Assembly (NCBI RefSeq): GCF_019303475.1
Contig: NZ_JABLSI010000013.1
Location: 62,001 to 126,000, forward strand
DNA length: 64,000 bases
Direction: 5' to 3'
Source of the DNA: Streptomyces sp. JJ38
GTDB taxonomy: Bacteria; Actinomycetota; Actinomycetes; Streptomycetales; Streptomycetaceae
Numbering within the stretch: position 1 is the stretch's first letter; each line of letters begins with the position of its first letter. The notes beneath the pieces are model-generated. The model did no database searches. It saw only the letters and a program-made list of their open reading frames with translations, and was not told the origin of the DNA. Shown here one piece after another: positions 43,474 through 54,995 of this stretch. Both the position numbers and the translations under genes were made by a program.

Positions 43474-44706
43474 ATGCGCAGAATACTCATCGTGGGAGCC
43501 GGACAAGCCGGTCTCCAGCTCGCGCTCGGTCTGCAGGCGCAGGGCTACGACGTCACGGTCATGTCCAACCGGACCGCGGACGAGATCCGGGGCGGCCGGG
43601 TCATGTCCACCCAGTGCATGTTCGACCGCGCGCTCCAGCACGAGCGGGACACCCAGATCAACTTCTGGGAGAGCCAGGCTCCCCGCATCGAGGGCCTCGG
43701 CGTGTCGATCGCCGCGCCCGACGCCTCCCGTCCCGTCGACTGGCTCGGCCGTCTCGACGGCTACGCGCAGTCCGTGGACCAGCGGCTCAAGATGGCCGGC
43801 TGGCTCGAGACCTTCGCCCAGCGCGGCGGCCAGCTCGTCGTCCACGGCGCCGCCGTCTCCGACCTGGACTTCTTCGCCCGGACCTACGACCTCGTCCTCG
43901 TCGCCGCGGGCAAGGGCGAGCTCGTGTCGATGTTCGCCCGGGACGCCGCCCGTTCGCCCTACGACGCCCCGCAGCGCGCCCTGGCCGTCTCCTACGTCCA
44001 CGGCCTCGGGCCGCGTCCGGAGCACCCGGAGACCGAGGCCGTGCGCTGCAACCTCGTCCCCGGCGTCGGCGAGCTGTTCGTCATGCCGTGTCTGACGACG
44101 TCCGGGCGCTGCGACATCCTGTTCTGGGAGGGGGTGCCCGGGGGCCCGCTCGACGTCTTCCAGGACGTCAAGGACCCGGCCGAGCACCTGGCGACCACGC
44201 TCGAACTGATGGAGAAGTTCCTCCCCTGGGAGTACGCGCGGGCCACGAACGTCGAGCTGACGGACGCGGGCGGCACGCTCGCCGGCCGCTACGCCCCCAC
44301 CGTGCGCAAGCCCGTCGGACGGCTGCCCGGCGGCGGTGCCGTGCTGGGCGTCGCCGATGTCGTGGTCGCCAACGACCCGATCACCGGGCAGGGCTCCAAC
44401 TCCGCCTCCAAGTGCGCCGCCTCCTACCTCGCCTCGATCGTCGAGCACGGTGACCGGCCGTTCGACGAGGAGTGGATGCAGGCCACCTTCGACCGCTACT
44501 GGGAGACGGCCCAGCACGTCACCAAGTGGACGAACGCCATGCTCGCCCCGCCGCCCGAGCACGTGGTGAACCTGCTGGGCGCGGCGGGGCAGCTCCAGCC
44601 CGTCGCCGACCGGTTCGCGAACGGCTTCAACGACCCGGCGGACTTCGAGGAATGGTTCTTCGATCCCGCCAAGGCGGAGGCCTACCTCGCCTCGGTCACC
44701 GGCTGA
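43474..44706 (+). CDS. Styrene/indole monooxygenase-like flavoprotein (StyA type)
   Basis: The 410-aa protein has an N-terminal FAD-binding fold ILIVGAGQAGLQLALGLQ, GGRVMSTQCMFDRAL, and a C-terminal AND-type motif in VVVANDPITGQGSNSASK. These features match the StyA group of two-component flavin monooxygenases. The matching flavin reductase is not adjacent, so it must be supplied elsewhere. It follows conservon 1 by 117 bp on the same strand and may be its output. The stop overlaps the convergent C40 peptidase stop by 11 bp. Confidence 0.88.
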   Translation: MRRILIVGAGQAGLQLALGLQAQGYDVTVMSNRTADEIRGGRVMSTQCMFDRALQHERDTQINFWESQAPRIEGLGVSIAAPDASRPVDWLGRLDGYAQSVDQRLKMAGWLETFAQRGGQLVVHGAAVSDLDFFARTYDLVLVAAGKGELVSMFARDAARSPYDAPQRALAVSYVHGLGPRPEHPETEAVRCNLVPGVGELFVMPCLTTSGRCDILFWEGVPGGPLDVFQDVKDPAEHLATTLELMEKFLPWEYARATNVELTDAGGTLAGRYAPTVRKPVGRLPGGGAVLGVADVVVANDPITGQGSNSASKCAASYLASIVEHGDRPFDEEWMQATFDRYWETAQHVTKWTNAMLAPPPEHVVNLLGAAGQLQPVADRFANGFNDPADFEEWFFDPAKAEAYLASVTG

Positions 44707-46249
44707 CCGTGGCACCGGGGCCCTGCGCCGCCGAGGCCCCGGGCCGCGGCGTGGACGGGGTCCCGGGCCCCGGGACGGCCGAGGTGCCGGGCCCCGGCGC
44801 GGGGGACGACGAGGGCGCCCGCGCCGAGCCGTAGCCCGCGTCGGCGCCCTCGCCCGCCCCCGGCGGCAGCGGCGGCGGCGCGTACCGCGGCAGGGGGCGT
44901 CCGTCGGGGTCCGGGCGGACGGCGCCCAGCAGGGGGTTGGCCGCCACGGGGGAGACCTTGACGGCGGCCCCCGGGCGGGGCGCCTGCACCACCCGGCCGT
45001 CGCCGATGTACAGGGCGACGTGGGTCGCCTCGGCGAAGTACACCACCAGGTCCCCGGGACGCAGCTGGTCCAGCCCGACCCGGGGCAGCCGGCGCCACTG
45101 CTCCTGGCTCGTGCGCGGAATGGGACGCGCTGCTTCGGCCCAGGCCCAGGAGGTCAGGCCCGAGCAGTCGAACGCGGCCGGGCCCTCCGCGCCCCACCGG
45201 TACGGCTTGCCCACCTGCGCGAGCGCGTTCCGCACCGCGGCCGCCCCCGCCGCCGACGGAGCCCGGGCCGCGGCCTGCGTGTCCGAGCCCAGTTTCCCGT
45301 CGTCCAGCAGCTCGCGCTGGGCCCGCCGCACCTCGGCGCGCTCGCGCTCCCTGACGGCGGCCAGCTGGCTGTCGCTCAGCGAGGCCAGCAGGCGGGAGAT
45401 GTCGTCCAGCCGGCCGAGGACCGCGTCCCGCCGCTCGGCCTCGTCCTCGGCCAGCCGCTCGCGCCGTTCCAGCGCGCGCCGGGCCCGCTCCGCCGTGCGC
45501 CGCAGCCGTCGCTCGCCCGCCGCGAGCCTGCGCACCGTGGCGGCCTGGCTCTGCGCGGCCTCGTCCAGGACGTGGCCGCGGTGGAAGGCGTCCTGTGGGG
45601 TGCGGCTGAGCAGCATCCCCAGATACGGGTCCAGCGCCACGCTGCCGCCCCGGTACTGCTCGCGGGCCAGCCGTCCGGCCGCCCGCCGCTGTGCGTCCAG
45701 ATCCGCCCTGGCCCCGGTCAGCCGCTTCCGCAGCCGCTGCACCTTCTCCCGCTGCTCGCGCAGGGCCTCCTCGGCCGCGTTGTACTGCTCGGTCGCGGAG
45801 CCCGCCTCGCGGTACAGGGTGCGCAGTCGGCCCAGCAGCTCGCCCACGGACCGCCCGGCGGTCTCTCCGGTGCCCTCCGCGGCCTCGGGGTCCGCGACCT
45901 CGGGCGCGGCGTCCGGCGCCTCGCGCGGGCCGGGCGGCTCGTCCGGGGCCGGCCTCTCCGGGCTGTCCGGGGACGGGGGTCGGGGTGCGTCAGGGTGTCG
46001 GGGCGGGCCCGTCAGCCGCCCTCGCCACACCGGTACCGCAGGCTCCTCCGACGTCCCCGCGGCCGAGCCGCCGGGCGGGGTGGGGAGGATCCCCGCGACG
46101 GCGGGGAAGACGGCCGGACCGGACGGCGCGGTGAGGGCGAGCACCACGGCCGTGGCGGCGCCCAGCCCTCCGGCCCGACGTGCTCCGGCCCGACGTGCTC
46201 CGGCCCGACGTGCTCCGGCCCGACGTGCGGAGCGTCGTGTGGCTGACAC
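44696..46249 (-). CDS. Secreted NlpC/P60 (C40) cell-wall peptidase
   Basis: The 517-aa protein has a positively charged N-terminus with four ARRAG-type repeats, a signal segment (about 28-52), a Pro-rich spacer, and a long coiled coil (about 140-315). The catalytic NlpC/P60 domain has Cys362 in AAFDCSGLTSWAW and His410 in EATHVALYIGD. It is followed by a Pro/Gly tail. It is expected to cut peptidoglycan stem peptides outside the cell. The GTG start follows GGAGGTGAT, a near-perfect ribosome binding site. Confidence 0.92.
   Translation of the reverse strand: MSATRRSARRAGARRAGARRAGARRAGGLGAATAVVLALTAPSGPAVFPAVAGILPTPPGGSAAGTSEEPAVPVWRGRLTGPPRHPDAPRPPSPDSPERPAPDEPPGPREAPDAAPEVADPEAAEGTGETAGRSVGELLGRLRTLYREAGSATEQYNAAEEALREQREKVQRLRKRLTGARADLDAQRRAAGRLAREQYRGGSVALDPYLGMLLSRTPQDAFHRGHVLDEAAQSQAATVRRLAAGERRLRRTAERARRALERRERLAEDEAERRDAVLGRLDDISRLLASLSDSQLAAVRERERAEVRRAQRELLDDGKLGSDTQAAARAPSAAGAAAVRNALAQVGKPYRWGAEGPAAFDCSGLTSWAWAEAARPIPRTSQEQWRRLPRVGLDQLRPGDLVVYFAEATHVALYIGDGRVVQAPRPGAAVKVSPVAANPLLGAVRPDPDGRPLPRYAPPPLPPGAGEGADAGYGSARAPSSSPAPGPGTSAVPGPGTPSTPRPGASAAQGPGATVSR
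46171..46230. repeat. 15-bp tandem repeat in the C40 peptidase 5' region
   Basis: Four head-to-tail 15-bp units of CGGCCCGACGTGCTC, the last ending differently, code for repeated Arg-Arg-Ala-Gly-Ala in the positively charged part of the signal peptide. Confidence 0.9.
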
Positions 46250-46402
46250 CTCATCACCTCCGCACCCAGCAGAGGCGATACGGAGGTCGTACGGTCATAT
46301 TGTCGCCGACGGCTAGGTCAACCGGCCCACCAGAAATCACCCCCTGGTGAGCACCGGGCCGCCGCCCGCGGCGGCGCCCGCCGTCCCCCGGCGCCGCCGC
46401 CC

Positions 46403-46663
46403 TCAGGTCCGCTTACCGCGCCAGGGCCAGTTCCGCGGGGGGCGCCCCTCCGGCTCGTGCACGTACCGCCAGCCGCGCGGCATCCCCAGGCGCGACGTCC
46501 CGGCCGGCTCCAGCCGGTAGACGTGGACGACCGGCGGGCCGCCCTCCGCGTCGGGCACCGGGATCTCGTACCACTTGGGCGGCCGGCCCGTCGGGCCCAG
46601 CAGCACGTCCAGGACCCGGCCGTCCATCGGGCCGCCCACGAACACCGTCTTCTCGCTTCTCAC
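46403..46663 (-). CDS. Small protein of unknown function, 86 aa
   Basis: I do not recognise a family. The frame starts at GTG 46663, 11 bp after the TetR gene on the same strand, and has good codon bias. It begins [16 protein letters not shown], a phrase seen in short actinobacterial proteins of unknown role, and is rich in Trp and Pro at the C-terminus. It is probably the last gene of the diiron oxygenase-TetR group. It has no membrane segment. Confidence 0.65.
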   Translation of the reverse strand: MRSEKTVFVGGPMDGRVLDVLLGPTGRPPKWYEIPVPDAEGGPPVVHVYRLEPAGTSRLGMPRGWRYVHEPEGRPPRNWPWRGKRT

Positions 46664-46673
46664 CCGGCCAGTG

Positions 46674-47387
46674 TCACAGCAGCGACTCTCCGACGCTCAG
46701 GACGGGCACCAGCCGCCGGAACAGCTCCCCGGCCGGGCCCTCGCGCTCCTCGGTCGCCACCGCCGTCGCGACCGCGAGCGCGGACTCCTCGTCCCGGGTC
46801 GCGGTCACCAGGAGCTGGGCGACGAACTGCTCGACCATCCAGGCCGTCAGCTCCTCGCGCGGCGGCACCCGGCCCTCGTCCAGCCAGATCAGCGAGGCCG
46901 CCTCCACGGCCGCGATCCACGTCCGCACCGCCATCCGCAGCCGGGTCCCGGGCTCCGGGACCTCCAGATGCCTGAGGATCTCCTCGGCAGCGGCTCTGCG
47001 GACCTCGTCCACGATGGCGTTCGTCCGCGAGGTCTCCGCCACGCTGCCGCCCGCCAGCAGCGCCGTGAACCCGGCGTCGTGCTGCTCGACGAAGGCCAGG
47101 TAGCGGTCCAGCACGCGCAGCAGCCGCTCGGTCATGGGTCCGGCCGTCGGCTCGTCGAAGCAGGCCTCCAGGGCGTCGGCGGCCTGGCGCAGCGCGGCCT
47201 CGTACAACTGCTGCTTGCCGCCGGGGAAGTAGCGGTAGACGAGCGGCCTCGACACGCCCGCCGCGGCGGCCACGTCGTCCAGGGTGATCTCTTCGGGCGG
47301 GCGGTGTGCGAACAGGCCGAGCGCCGTCGAGATGAGCTGGGCCCGCCGCTGTTCCACGCTGAGTCGTCGGTACGCGGGGGCGGTCAT
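46674..47387 (-). CDS. TetR family transcriptional regulator
   Basis: The 237-aa protein has the TetR helix-turn-helix in [26 protein letters not shown], with the usual three preceding residues and an alpha-helical ligand domain. The ATG at 47387 is preferred; the longer frame upstream begins in unrelated sequence. It lies 145 bp from the diiron oxygenase on the same strand and may control it and itself. The ligand is unknown. Confidence 0.9.
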   Translation of the reverse strand: MTAPAYRRLSVEQRRAQLISTALGLFAHRPPEEITLDDVAAAAGVSRPLVYRYFPGGKQQLYEAALRQAADALEACFDEPTAGPMTERLLRVLDRYLAFVEQHDAGFTALLAGGSVAETSRTNAIVDEVRRAAAEEILRHLEVPEPGTRLRMAVRTWIAAVEAASLIWLDEGRVPPREELTAWMVEQFVAQLLVTATRDEESALAVATAVATEEREGPAGELFRRLVPVLSVGESLL

Positions 47388-47532
47388 GCCCAGCAGGGTA
47401 ACGGGGGGCCGGACGAACCGCTCCGGGCAGGTGCGCACCGGGCGCGGGGGCGGACCGCGCCCGGCCGGTCGGCGACGTGGGGCAGGGGGCGCGGAGCAGG
47501 CGGAACGCCCTGCCCGGGCGTTCGCGGAGGCG

Positions 47533-48477
47533 TCAGGGGGCGAGCAGGCCGGAGCTGATCCAGAGCCGGCGGCCCACGCCGCGCAGCACGCCGACCTCGT
47601 CGAGGAAGTCCGTCAGCCGCCTGGCGCCCGTCTGCATGACCTCGCGCCGGTGCGCGCTCGCCCGTACCTGGGCGAGGGCCTCCCGCCGGTCGAGTCCGGC
47701 GTCCGTGTAGACCTGCGGGTTGACGAAGGCGACGGAGAAGACGCGGGCCGCCTCACCGGCGCTGAGGCGGGTGAGCGCCTGCTCCCAGCGCGGTGCGGAC
47801 ACCATCTGCCGCCGCAGCTCCTCCCGCGCGTAGCGCACGTGCCGGGCCTCCTCCACGACGTGGATGCGCGTGATGCCGCGCACGAGCGGCTGCACCCGCT
47901 CGTCGGGGAAGGTGAGGCGCTGCATCCAGTCCAGGATCTCCTCGCCCAGGAGGGTGCAGGCGAACGAGCCGGGCGTGGTCGAGACCGTCTTCAGGACGCG
48001 GGCCAGGTTGTGGTTGAACCGGCTGACCGGGTACGGGTTCGAGCCGCCCAGGTTGATCAGCCGCCCGAACATCAGCGAGTGCCGGCACTCGTCGGCGATC
48101 TCCGTCAGCGCATAGCGCACGTGGCTGCTGGTGAGCGGCTTGTCGTAGATGTGCCGGACGAGGAGCTGCATGAGGATGATCTCGAACCAGATGCCCAGCG
48201 AGGCCAGCGAGGCCGCCTCGAGCCGGGCCAGGTCCATCCGCTGCTCCTCGGACATCCGGCGCCACAGGGGCGTGTCGTAGAGGGACACCAGCTCGGGCGG
48301 CCAGAACCACTTGCCCTCCTCGAAGGGCGCGTCCCAGTCCAGCTCCACGTCCGGGTCGAAGGAGTGCTTCCGGGACGCCTCCAGCAGGCGTTCGGCCACC
48401 TCCTCGCGGTCCTTGAGCCGACCGAGTGCGTCGCGCAGGAGGGGGTGGTCGGTACCGAGTTCGGAGGCTGTGGTCAT
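47533..48477 (-). CDS. AurF-like diiron oxygenase
   Basis: The 314-aa protein has the helical fold of p-aminobenzoate N-oxygenase-like enzymes. Two metal-binding motifs are visible: EIADECRHSLMF and VVEEARHVRYA, each with Glu-x-x-x-His. The first Glu ligand probably lies in LGIWFEIILM. Such enzymes oxidise aryl amines or other substrates using O2. The ATG at 48477 is typical. It is the first gene of a minus-strand group with a TetR regulator. Confidence 0.87.
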   Translation of the reverse strand: MTTASELGTDHPLLRDALGRLKDREEVAERLLEASRKHSFDPDVELDWDAPFEEGKWFWPPELVSLYDTPLWRRMSEEQRMDLARLEAASLASLGIWFEIILMQLLVRHIYDKPLTSSHVRYALTEIADECRHSLMFGRLINLGGSNPYPVSRFNHNLARVLKTVSTTPGSFACTLLGEEILDWMQRLTFPDERVQPLVRGITRIHVVEEARHVRYAREELRRQMVSAPRWEQALTRLSAGEAARVFSVAFVNPQVYTDAGLDRREALAQVRASAHRREVMQTGARRLTDFLDEVGVLRGVGRRLWISSGLLAP

Positions 48478-48547
48478 GGCTGCACCTCACTGCGGGTCTG
48501 GGCACGGCGGAGCGTTACCACCGGTCACATCGGCGACCCTTTTATGA

Positions 48548-50374
<1,827 letters not shown>

Positions 50375-50591
50375 GCACGCCCTGAGCATGCCCCGAGCCT
50401 CTGGGCACGCCCCGACGTGCTGAGCGGCCGACGGTCACCGCTCCACCGCCGCCCGGCCGGACCCACCCGGCCGGGCGGCACCGTCGCCGTCCGGAGCCGG
50501 CGCCCGAAGCCGCCCCCGAGCCGCCGTCCAAAAGCCGTCACACCCGTGCCGTTGAGGCCCGGCGCGCCACGTCGCTAAGGTCGGTGCGACC

Positions 50592-53255
50592 GTGCACGCG
50601 CCCGGGGGAGCCATCGACGACCACGCAGGAAGACCGGCCGATGACCTCACTCCATCAGCGCCACCGCTGGTGGGGCGCTCCGCGCTGCTCCGCGCCGTCG
50701 AGACGCGCCTCGCCGCCGGCGGCAGCGTCGTCCTCACCGGCCCCGCGGGCATCGGCAAGACCGCGCTCCTCGCCACGCTCGCCACCGCCGCCCGCACCCG
50801 CGGCGAGAACGTCCTGCGCGTCACCGTCCCCCGCAGGCCCCCGCCCCGCACACCGCAACCGCCCCCCGACACCCCCACCCTCCTCCTCGTCGACGACGCC
50901 CAGTGGCTCCACCCCCGAGCCGTCGAGGCCGTGCGGCGCACCCTGGCACGCGCGTCCGGCCGCCTGCCCCCGGCCCCCGTCCGCGCCGTCGTCGCCGGCC
51001 GCTGGACACCCCGCCTCCCCACCGACGTCGCGCCCGACGCCGCCCCCTGGCGGCCCGCCCCGGACGCCGTCGAGCTCCCCGTGCCCCCGCTCAGTCCCGA
51101 GGGCGTCGCCCGACTCCTCGACCCGCACGGCCTCCCCGTCCGGCTCACCAACAAGCTCCACGCCGACTCCGGCGGCAACCCCCGCCTCGCCCTCGCCCTC
51201 GCCGCCGCCTACGCGGACCGCGTCCCCCGCCCGGGTCGACCCGCGCCCCTCCCGCCCGAGGTCGCCGCCCTTCTCACCGAACGCCTCGCGACCCTGCCCG
51301 ACGCCGTCCGCGACACCCTGCTCGCCGCGGCCCTCGCCGATCCGCCCACGCTCCCGCTGCTCCTCCGCACCGGCCGCCCCGCCGCCGACGACCACATCGC
51401 CCGCGCCGCCACCGCCGGGCTCCTGCTCACCGACGGCGACACCATCCGCTTCACCCCGCCCGCCGCCGCCGACGTCATCGCCGCCCAGGCCGGTGCCGCC
51501 CGCCGCGCCGCCCTCCACATCACCCTCGCCGCCGCCACCACCGACCCCGCCGCCCGCGCCCGGCACCAGGCCCTCGCCGCCACCGACCCCGACGCCGCCC
51601 TCGCCCACCGTCTCACCCGGGCCGCCGGCACAGCCCGCCGCAAGGGCGACCACCGCGCCGCCGCCGAGCTGTACCTCCTCGCCGCCGAACGCACCCCCGC
51701 AGCCCCGTTGGCCCGCGAAGCCGACCGCCTCGACCGCCTCCTCGCCGCAGCCCGCTCCGGCGCCACCGCCGCCCACGGCGCCGTCGTCCACCGTGCCGCC
51801 GACGCCGTCCTGCGCACCGACGCCCCACCCGCCGCCCGCGTCGCCGTCCGGCTCGCCCTCCTCGACCTCGCCGGCCAGGGATTCGGCGACATGGACGAGA
51901 CCTTCGCCGCCGCCCTCCTCGACGCGGCGGACCACCCCGCCCACCTGGCCCGCGTCCGCCTGCGCCTGGCCTGGTCCGCCCTCCTGGACGGCAAGCCCCT
52001 GCGCGCCGAGACCGAGGCCGACCGCACCGTCCGCCACGCCCGCGCCGCCGCCGACCCCGCCATCGAGGCCATGGCCCTCGCCGTCAAGGCCACCGTCGCC
52101 CGAGCCACCGGACGCAGCGACCACCAGGCCCACCTCGACCACGCCCTGCGCCTGCCCCACCGCGCCCCCGACGGCTGGCTGCACAGGACGCCGCGCTTCC
52201 TCGCCGCCCGCTTCGCCGCCGCCGACGACCGCCTCCACGAGGCCCGCGAAGCCCTGCTCCGGATGCTCGCCGAGGTCGGCCACGGCACCGGCGAGGAGAC
52301 CGTCGCCGTCCTGTCCGCCCTCGCCGAGACCTGCGCCGCCCTCGGCCACTGCCGCGAAGCCCTCGACTACGCCGACCGTGCCGTCCACCTCACCCGCGAA
52401 GCCGGGTACAGCCCCGGCCCGGCCTGGTACGGCGCCGCCGTCGCCGAACTCGCCGGCGGCGACCTCACCCGTGCCGCGGCCTACGCCGACCGCGGCGTCC
52501 TCGCCTCCGAGCAGGAACGCGACATCCCCCACCTCGCCCGCCACCTGCACGCCCTCGGCCAGGCACGCCTGCGCACCGGGAACCTCCGCGGCGGCGTCGC
52601 CGCCCTCCACCGCCTGAAGGACCTCCACCAGGCCCGGGGCATCGACTCCCCCCACACCCTGCGCTGGCACGCCGACCTCGCCTCCGGCCTCGTCGCCCTC
52701 GGTGACCTCACCGCCGCCACCGAGCTCATCCACGCCACCCGCGCCACCCTCACCGCCCACGGCAACCCCGGCGGCGTCGAGGCCCGCCTCGACCGCGCCG
52801 AGGCCGCCCTCCACGCCGCCCAGGGCGAGCCCGACACCGCCCTGGCCCTCCTCGACGCCGCCACCGCCCGCTTCGCCGCCCTCGGCCAACCGCTCGAACA
52901 CGGCCACTGCCTCCTCGAGCGCGCCCGCGTCGAACGCCGCCGCCGACGCCACGCCGCCGCCCGCGCCGCCACCGCCGAGGCCCTCGCCCTCTTCACCCGC
53001 CACGCCGCCCGCCCCTGGCGCGCCCAGGCCGACCGCCACCTCACCCACCCCGACGACGGCACCGTCCTCACCGTCAGCGAGGAACGCATCGCCGCCCTCG
53101 TCGTCGGGGGCGCCACCAACCAGGAGGTCGCCGCCCGCATGTTCCTCAGCGTCAAGACGATCGAGGCATCCCTGACCCGCATCTACCGCAAGCTCGGCAT
53201 CCGCTCCCGCACCCAGCTCAGCACCCTCCTCCACACCACCCACCCCGGCACCTGA
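50592..53255 (+). CDS. Large LuxR-type (LAL/MalT-like) ATP-binding regulator
   Basis: The 887-aa protein has an N-terminal AAA ATPase with Walker A GPAGIGKT (50-57) and Walker B TLLLVDDAQWLH, a long alpha-helical repeat region (about 300-800), and a LuxR helix-turn-helix at the C-terminus (VVGGATNQEVAARMFLSVKT). Such LAL regulators activate nearby or pathway genes in response to an unknown ligand. Its third codon positions are nearly all C, so long open frames appear on both strands. The GTG at 50592 was chosen because the following residues lead directly into the ATPase. Confidence 0.88.
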   Translation: MHAPGGAIDDHAGRPADDLTPSAPPLVGRSALLRAVETRLAAGGSVVLTGPAGIGKTALLATLATAARTRGENVLRVTVPRRPPPRTPQPPPDTPTLLLVDDAQWLHPRAVEAVRRTLARASGRLPPAPVRAVVAGRWTPRLPTDVAPDAAPWRPAPDAVELPVPPLSPEGVARLLDPHGLPVRLTNKLHADSGGNPRLALALAAAYADRVPRPGRPAPLPPEVAALLTERLATLPDAVRDTLLAAALADPPTLPLLLRTGRPAADDHIARAATAGLLLTDGDTIRFTPPAAADVIAAQAGAARRAALHITLAAATTDPAARARHQALAATDPDAALAHRLTRAAGTARRKGDHRAAAELYLLAAERTPAAPLAREADRLDRLLAAARSGATAAHGAVVHRAADAVLRTDAPPAARVAVRLALLDLAGQGFGDMDETFAAALLDAADHPAHLARVRLRLAWSALLDGKPLRAETEADRTVRHARAAADPAIEAMALAVKATVARATGRSDHQAHLDHALRLPHRAPDGWLHRTPRFLAARFAAADDRLHEAREALLRMLAEVGHGTGEETVAVLSALAETCAALGHCREALDYADRAVHLTREAGYSPGPAWYGAAVAELAGGDLTRAAAYADRGVLASEQERDIPHLARHLHALGQARLRTGNLRGGVAALHRLKDLHQARGIDSPHTLRWHADLASGLVALGDLTAATELIHATRATLTAHGNPGGVEARLDRAEAALHAAQGEPDTALALLDAATARFAALGQPLEHGHCLLERARVERRRRRHAAARAATAEALALFTRHAARPWRAQADRHLTHPDDGTVLTVSEERIAALVVGGATNQEVAARMFLSVKTIEASLTRIYRKLGIRSRTQLSTLLHTTHPGT

Positions 53256-53277
53256 CCCCGCCAGCCGAAACGGGTTC

Positions 53278-53305
53278 CTGACCACTCCCGCCGAGCTGGT
53301 AAGGT
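53278..53305 (+). promoter_or_regulatory. Likely tRNA promoter
   Basis: CTGACC (53278-53283) and TAAGGT (53300-53305), 16 nt apart, lie 27 bases before the tRNA. They match the usual vegetative sigma-factor boxes of Streptomyces tRNA genes. Confidence 0.5.
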
Positions 53306-53332
53306 TTCACCCGTCGCCGCAACACGCGGCAA

Positions 53333-53404
53333 GCCCCCGTAGCTCAGGGGATAGAGCAACGGCCTCCGGAGCCGTGTGCGCAGGTTCGAATCCTGCCGGG
53401 GGTA
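53333..53404 (+). tRNA. tRNA-Arg (CCG anticodon)
   Basis: The cloverleaf is complete: acceptor GCCCCCG/CGGGGGT, D-arm GCTC/GAGC, anticodon stem ACGGC/GCCGT with loop CTCCGGA (anticodon CCG), T-arm GCAGG/CCTGC with TTCGAAT, discriminator A. No CCA is encoded. It reads CGG codons. The gene lies 212 bases from the integrase 3' end, and tRNA 3' ends are the usual attachment sites of such elements. Confidence 0.96.
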
Positions 53405-53425
53405 CTGCAGGTCAGGTACCTAAAT

Positions 53426-53462
53426 AGCCCTCTGATCAGGCAATCTGCGTGATCAGAGGGCT
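53426..53462. terminator. Hairpin after tRNA-Arg
   Basis: A perfect 13-bp inverted repeat (AGCCCTCTGATCA and its complement) with an 11-nt loop lies 21 bases past the tRNA. It may end the tRNA transcript. Confidence 0.7.
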
Positions 53463-53570
53463 TGCAGTTATCTGCAGCTGTGAGCAGGCAAATGCAGCCC
53501 CAGGACAGCCGCTGCGGGATATACGCGGGATCGGACATTGGCCGACCATTGTGGCGAGTCGGTACATAAG

Positions 53571-53602
53571 AAGCACCCCGAGGTGGTCACCTCGGGGTGC
53601 TT
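53571..53602 (-). terminator. Hairpin terminator of the integrase gene
   Basis: A perfect 15-bp inverted repeat (AAGCACCCCGAGGTG and its complement) with a 2-nt spacer lies 14 bases beyond the integrase stop. Confidence 0.85.
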
Positions 53603-53615
53603 AGTGTGATGATTG

Positions 53616-54995
53616 TCACGCGTATTCGAGTAGCAGCTTCTCGATCCGCTGGTTCGCGACGACGTGCCTCCCGTGGAGGCATTTCGCGTAGCGGGCGAGC
53701 AGAACCTCCACCGTGTTCCCGGCCCGCTCGGCGACTTCCGTCGGGTCCACCCCAGCGTTCAGCCACGTCGACAGAGCCGAGTGGCGTAGATCGTAAGGGC
53801 AATCGGCCAGGGGGCTTGCAGCGAGAGCCGGGGGAAGCGCGAACTCACGAGCCTCGCCCCAGGCCCGCGAGTAGGTGGATGAGCCTACGAGGCCACCCCG
53901 CTCGTTGAAGAACAACCGGCCGTCATCGGCGGTACCGAACGTGTCGATACTCTCGCGCCACATGGCCACCAGGACCGGGGGAAGCGGAGTAGGGCGCACC
54001 TCTTCCGGGTCTCGGTTCTTCAACCCACGGTCGTCGTGAACCGCTCCCGTCTTGGTCCACTTCTTGCCTGCCGTCGGCCGCGTCCGATGTAGGTTGGCCA
54101 GCCCCCAGCCTTCCTTCGGCAAGTGGCAATCCTGCACGGCGACACCGACGGCTTCCGCCGGCCTCATTCCGGCGTAGTACATGCCAGCGAACATCCCGAC
54201 CAGGCGTCGGCCCCTGGCGCGTCCGTAGCCGCCCACGTACGACACAGCGCCGAGCAGATTCGCCGCCTGCAGCGGGTTCGCTACGACGCGGGGATCGACA
54301 GGAACGATTCTTGGCGGCTTCCTGAAGGAGACGCCGTAAACCGGATTCTCGTCGAATTCCCCCAGTTCTTTGGCGTAGTTGAGAGCATTGACGAGCACCT
54401 TACGCTTCCGCTTGAAGGTCTCGCTGCTCGCTGCTTCGCCGTTGAGTTTGAGTTTCAGGGCCTCAAGAACACCGCGCATCACCGCGGGTTTCCTCAGATC
54501 GGCGAGTGGCGGGGAGTTCTTTGCGAGCCAGTCAATAACGGCCCTGGCCTCCGGGGGTACGTCACGTTCATCCGGGCCGGGAAGGACGAACGCCCAGTCG
54601 CGTAGTGCTCGCTGCATGGCGTCATCCGTCGGCCGCCCAGAGCGTGCAGGCGCAAGGGCCTTGGTAACCCCCGTCAGCGCTTCATTGATCTCATCCCGGT
54701 AGTTGGGCGCGGCGTGGGGCCACTTTATCCCCAAGTATTTCTGGGCAAACGCATACCAGGTAAGAAGCGGCCCCTGTTCCTCCATGGAGGCAGGCAGGCC
54801 GGTGACTGTATCGAACCGCTCCCCGTTTTCCTGTGCCATAAGGAGCTGAGCGCGCAGCTTGTCCGCAAGGCCCTTCGTCCGACGGGACCGGGAGATTTCC
54901 CGACCTGCCACGGTCCAACGAACCTCGTACGTGTCCTTACCCTGGCGGGTCTTCTTCGCCCTGACGCCCCATATTCGGACGTCTGTGGTTTTCAA
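53616..54995 (-). CDS. int: Tyrosine recombinase / integrase
   Basis: The 459-aa protein is a full-length phage-type integrase. An N-terminal arm-binding region (VRIWGVRAKKTRQGKDTYEV) precedes the core-binding domain. The catalytic domain has Arg in YYAGMRPAEAVGV, then PYDLRHSALSTWL and the nucleophile Tyr in VLLARYAKCL. The His of the usual HxLRH is a Tyr (YDLRH), as is common in actinomycete integrases. Its start overlaps the excisionase stop by 4 bases. It would recombine the element with the tRNA-Arg gene. Confidence 0.95.
   Translation of the reverse strand: MKTTDVRIWGVRAKKTRQGKDTYEVRWTVAGREISRSRRTKGLADKLRAQLLMAQENGERFDTVTGLPASMEEQGPLLTWYAFAQKYLGIKWPHAAPNYRDEINEALTGVTKALAPARSGRPTDDAMQRALRDWAFVLPGPDERDVPPEARAVIDWLAKNSPPLADLRKPAVMRGVLEALKLKLNGEAASSETFKRKRKVLVNALNYAKELGEFDENPVYGVSFRKPPRIVPVDPRVVANPLQAANLLGAVSYVGGYGRARGRRLVGMFAGMYYAGMRPAEAVGVAVQDCHLPKEGWGLANLHRTRPTAGKKWTKTGAVHDDRGLKNRDPEEVRPTPLPPVLVAMWRESIDTFGTADDGRLFFNERGGLVGSSTYSRAWGEAREFALPPALAASPLADCPYDLRHSALSTWLNAGVDPTEVAERAGNTVEVLLARYAKCLHGRHVVANQRIEKLLLEYA

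Noticed and set aside
43474-48477. Natural-product cluster made of the flavin monooxygenase and diiron oxygenase
   Set aside because: The two oxygenases are on opposite strands with unrelated genes between them, and no scaffold-forming enzyme is present.
50655-53285. Very long minus-strand frame opposite the LuxR-type gene
   Set aside because: The LuxR-type gene uses C at nearly every third position, which opens long frames on both strands. Only the plus-strand protein has Walker and HTH motifs.
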